Below are positions 5,905 through 7,511 of a stretch of 7,511 nucleotides of DNA, piece after piece. The DNA comes from Bacillota bacterium (GTDB lineage: Bacteria > Bacillota_B > Desulfitobacteriia > Desulfitobacteriales > Desulfitobacteriaceae): contig JAJYAS010000152.1 of NCBI GenBank assembly GCA_021779415.1, forward strand, positions 1 through 7,511, given 5' to 3'. A model generated the notes under the pieces. It was not told the DNA's origin. It did no database searches and worked only from the letters and a program-made list of their open reading frames with translations. Positions within the stretch are counted from its first letter, which is position 1, and every line of letters starts with the position of its first letter. Made by a program: the position numbers and the translations under genes.

Positions 5905-6690
5905 CTAAAACTTACCAACTTCTACATTCGCCGAAGCACATGCACAATCCTGCCCAAGCGTCCCTAACTCAATGGTCTCTTCAATTAATTTAGCGACGTT
6001 AACTTCTAACTTCTCCACACTCTCCATCACTTCGGCATGGGTTAACGGATGAGCTGAAATTCCAGCCGCTTCGTTCGTAACCATCCCGATCGTGGCGTAA
6101 CACATTCCCAGTTCGCGAGCCAGAACAACTTCTGGAACACTCGTCATTCCGACAAGTTCGGCCCCTAAGAGTTGAAACATTCGAATCTCTGCAGGGGTTT
6201 CAAAACGCGGGCCCTCTGTACAAACATAGCATGCTCCATTCTTAACTGCAAATCCAAGGTGGTCTGACGCTTTCATGATCACCTGGCGAGTAGCGGAGCA
6301 ATAGGGTTCTGTCATATCCACATGAAGGACACCTTGTTGTCCTCCTTCATAGAAGGTCTGAGGGCGGCTCTTCGTAAAATCAAGAAACTGATTTGGTAGC
6401 ACCAACTGGCCTAAATGAATCTCTGGGGACAAAGAACCGACGGCTGCCGTCGCCAATACTTTTTGTACTCCAAGTTGGCGCAAAGCCCAGATGTTAGCCC
6501 TATAATTTACGAGGTGGGGTGGAGTAGCGTGATCACGTCCATGTCGGCTCATGAATACCACTTCGTGCTTATCGAGTTTGCCAATCATGGATTCAACCGT
6601 TCCGTAAGGGGTTTTTACCTCGACGACACGCTGGTCGGATAGCTCAATGTGCTCAACACCAGTTCCCCCGATCAGAGCGTAGTGGATCAA
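5905..6690 (-). CDS. mtnP: Methylthioadenosine/methylthioinosine phosphorylase (PNP family 2)
   Basis: This nucleoside phosphorylase of the MTAP/PNP trimeric family cleaves a 5'-methylthionucleoside with phosphate to a free purine and methylthioribose-1-phosphate, the substrate of MtnA encoded next. The 261 residues show GGTG (8-11), phosphate-site RHG (49-51) and PPHLVNYRANI (57-67), TAAVGSL (81-87), EGPRFET (159-165), and MTSVPEVVLARE (182-193). Human MTAP recognises adenine through two Asp in a TDYD segment; here the equivalent segment is TNEA, with Asn206 as in inosine/guanosine-type PNPs. With mtaD in the operon this favours methylthioinosine or other 6-oxopurine nucleosides (inference); annotation as MTA phosphorylase remains possible. 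A CAC (Cys249, Cys251) pair lies near the C-terminus. The TTG start (6690) overlaps the ftsY TGA as TTGA, with AGGAGG at 7-nt spacing inside ftsY. Confidence 0.93.
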   Translation of the reverse strand: MIHYALIGGTGVEHIELSDQRVVEVKTPYGTVESMIGKLDKHEVVFMSRHGRDHATPPHLVNYRANIWALRQLGVQKVLATAAVGSLSPEIHLGQLVLPNQFLDFTKSRPQTFYEGGQQGVLHVDMTEPYCSATRQVIMKASDHLGFAVKNGACYVCTEGPRFETPAEIRMFQLLGAELVGMTSVPEVVLARELGMCYATIGMVTNEAAGISAHPLTHAEVMESVEKLEVNVAKLIEETIELGTLGQDCACASANVEVGKF

Positions 6691-6707
6691 AGTTCGCCCT
6701 CCTCCTC
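6687..6707 (-). promoter_or_regulatory. ftsY-mtnP translational coupling junction (TTGA overlap)
   Basis: The ftsY stop TGA (6689-6687) and the mtnP start TTG (6690-6688) share two bases, giving the four-base overlap TTGA. GAGGAGGAGGG (6707-6697), encoding the acidic C-terminal FtsY residues, supplies the mtnP Shine-Dalgarno. The geometry is typical of coupled translation with a non-ATG start. Confidence 0.75.
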
Positions 6708-7511
6708 TGCCCGGCCAAAGAGTGCTGCCGCGAAATCTTTGGGAACAAACGGTCGCAGATCATCCATCCCTTCTCCGATTCCGATCCATTTAACGGGAAT
6801 CCGAGTCTCCCCTTGAATCCCTAACACGACGCCACCTTTGGCCGTCCCATCCAGCTTGGTTAAAACAATTCCAGTGACTCCTGCCACTTCCTGAAAAAGC
6901 TTAGCTTGCTGCAATGCGTTTTGCCCCGTCGTAGCATCTAACACGAGGAGCACCTCCTGAGGGGCCCCCGGAATTTCCCGTTCAATCACCCGCTTCACTT
7001 TGCGCAATTCTTCCATCAAATTCACTTTATTATGGAGACGGCCAGCGGTATCTACGATAACAACGTCAATATTACGTGACTTTGCTGCTTGCACTGCGTC
7101 ATAGGCAACCGCTGCAGGGTCTGCACCTTCCCTCTGTTTAATCACCTCTACTCCACTGCGTTCTCCCCAAACCTCCAGCTGATCAATAGCAGCTGCCCGA
7201 AACGTATCCCCTGCAGCCAAGATAACCCGTTTGCCCTCGCTTTTGAACCGATTCGCGAGCTTGCCGATCGTTGTTGTTTTACCAACCCCGTTGACCCCAA
7301 CCATGAGAATAATGCTCGGACCTTGCTCCGCCATGTTCAGCTCGACTTCTTCCCCCAATAACTCCGCAATCAGTTCTTGTAGGACCTGAGTAAGCTCACT
7401 AGGCTCCGATAGTTTGCGTTGTTTAACTTCTTTACGCAATCGTTCCACTAATTCAAAGGATGTGGTGACACCCACGTCTGAACGAATTAACACTTCTTCC
7501 AATTCTTCATA
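6687..7511 (-). CDS. ftsY: Signal recognition particle receptor FtsY, N-terminus cut
   Basis: FtsY is the membrane-associated SRP receptor; its NG domain pairs with that of Ffh, encoded downstream at 3004-1643, and both hydrolyse GTP to release the ribosome to the translocon. The frame is open to the window edge (visible start YEELEEVLIRSDVGV), so the first residues are missing; 274 are seen of about 300-330. The N-domain helices span about 1-60. The G domain has GVNGVGKTT (72-80), DTFRAAA (102-108), DTAGR (154-158), TKLDG (218-222) and the FtsY-type closing loop GIGEGMDDLRPF (244-255). GVNGVGKTT and DTFRAAA separate FtsY from Ffh (GLQGAGKTT, DIYRPAA). The tail AEEEGEL is acidic, and its purine-rich codons double as the mtnP ribosome binding site. 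A TTG at 7502 is an internal leucine codon, not the start, because homologous sequence continues upstream. Confidence 0.98.
   Translation of the reverse strand, partial: YEELEEVLIRSDVGVTTSFELVERLRKEVKQRKLSEPSELTQVLQELIAELLGEEVELNMAEQGPSIILMVGVNGVGKTTTIGKLANRFKSEGKRVILAAGDTFRAAAIDQLEVWGERSGVEVIKQREGADPAAVAYDAVQAAKSRNIDVVIVDTAGRLHNKVNLMEELRKVKRVIEREIPGAPQEVLLVLDATTGQNALQQAKLFQEVAGVTGIVLTKLDGTAKGGVVLGIQGETRIPVKWIGIGEGMDDLRPFVPKDFAAALFGRAEEEGEL

Overview
The window carries ten genes, all on the minus strand, so transcription runs from position 7511 toward 1. Gene content and order (ftsY ... ylxM-ffh-rpsP-khpA-rimM-trmD) are the conserved signal-recognition-particle/ribosome-maturation neighbourhood of Firmicutes. 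The three-gene methylthioadenosine (MTA) cassette beside ftsY, the protein sequences, strong AGGAGG-type ribosome binding sites and moderate GC suggest a clostridial, Desulfitobacterium/Desulfosporosinus-like (Peptococcaceae sensu lato) organism. That placement is inference, not a database result.

Layout in transcription order: (1) 7511-6687, ftsY, the SRP receptor GTPase, cut by the window edge at its N-terminus. (2) 6690-3496, an MTA/nucleoside salvage cassette: mtnP-type phosphorylase, mtnA methylthioribose-1-phosphate isomerase, and mtaD MTA/S-adenosylhomocysteine deaminase. The cassette is joined to ftsY by a TTGA stop/start overlap. (3) 3495-3423, a short gap with a good sigma-A-type promoter (TTGACA-17-TAGAAT) and a perfect 8-bp inverted repeat exactly at the predicted transcription start. 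(4) 3422-1643, ylxM and ffh. (5) 1642-1451, the longest non-coding stretch (192 nt), with a 17-nt palindrome, an unpaired TATAAT box and a repeat-like block. (6) 1450-928, rpsP and khpA. (7) 928-893, a strong terminator-like hairpin directly after khpA. (8) 863-1, rimM and the 5' half of trmD, which runs off the window.

The genes fall into two working groups. FtsY and Ffh are partner GTPases for co-translational membrane targeting; YlxM is an SRP-associated helix-turn-helix protein; bS16, KhpA, RimM and TrmD belong to 30S assembly and tRNA modification. Between the two SRP GTPases lies a salvage route for MTA, the by-product of polyamine and other SAM-using reactions. The phosphorylase has Asn where adenine-specific MTA phosphorylases have Asp, and the operon also encodes an MTA deaminase. 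The likely path is therefore MTA to methylthioinosine (MtaD), to hypoxanthine plus methylthioribose-1-phosphate (MtnP), to methylthioribulose-1-phosphate (MtnA). No enzyme for the later steps is in the window.

No tRNA, rRNA, CRISPR array, insertion sequence or prophage gene was seen. No gap exceeds 300 bases. Most genes are ordinary; the points of interest are the phosphorylase specificity, the hairpin between khpA and rimM, the inverted repeat at the ylxM promoter and the repeat-like rpsP leader.
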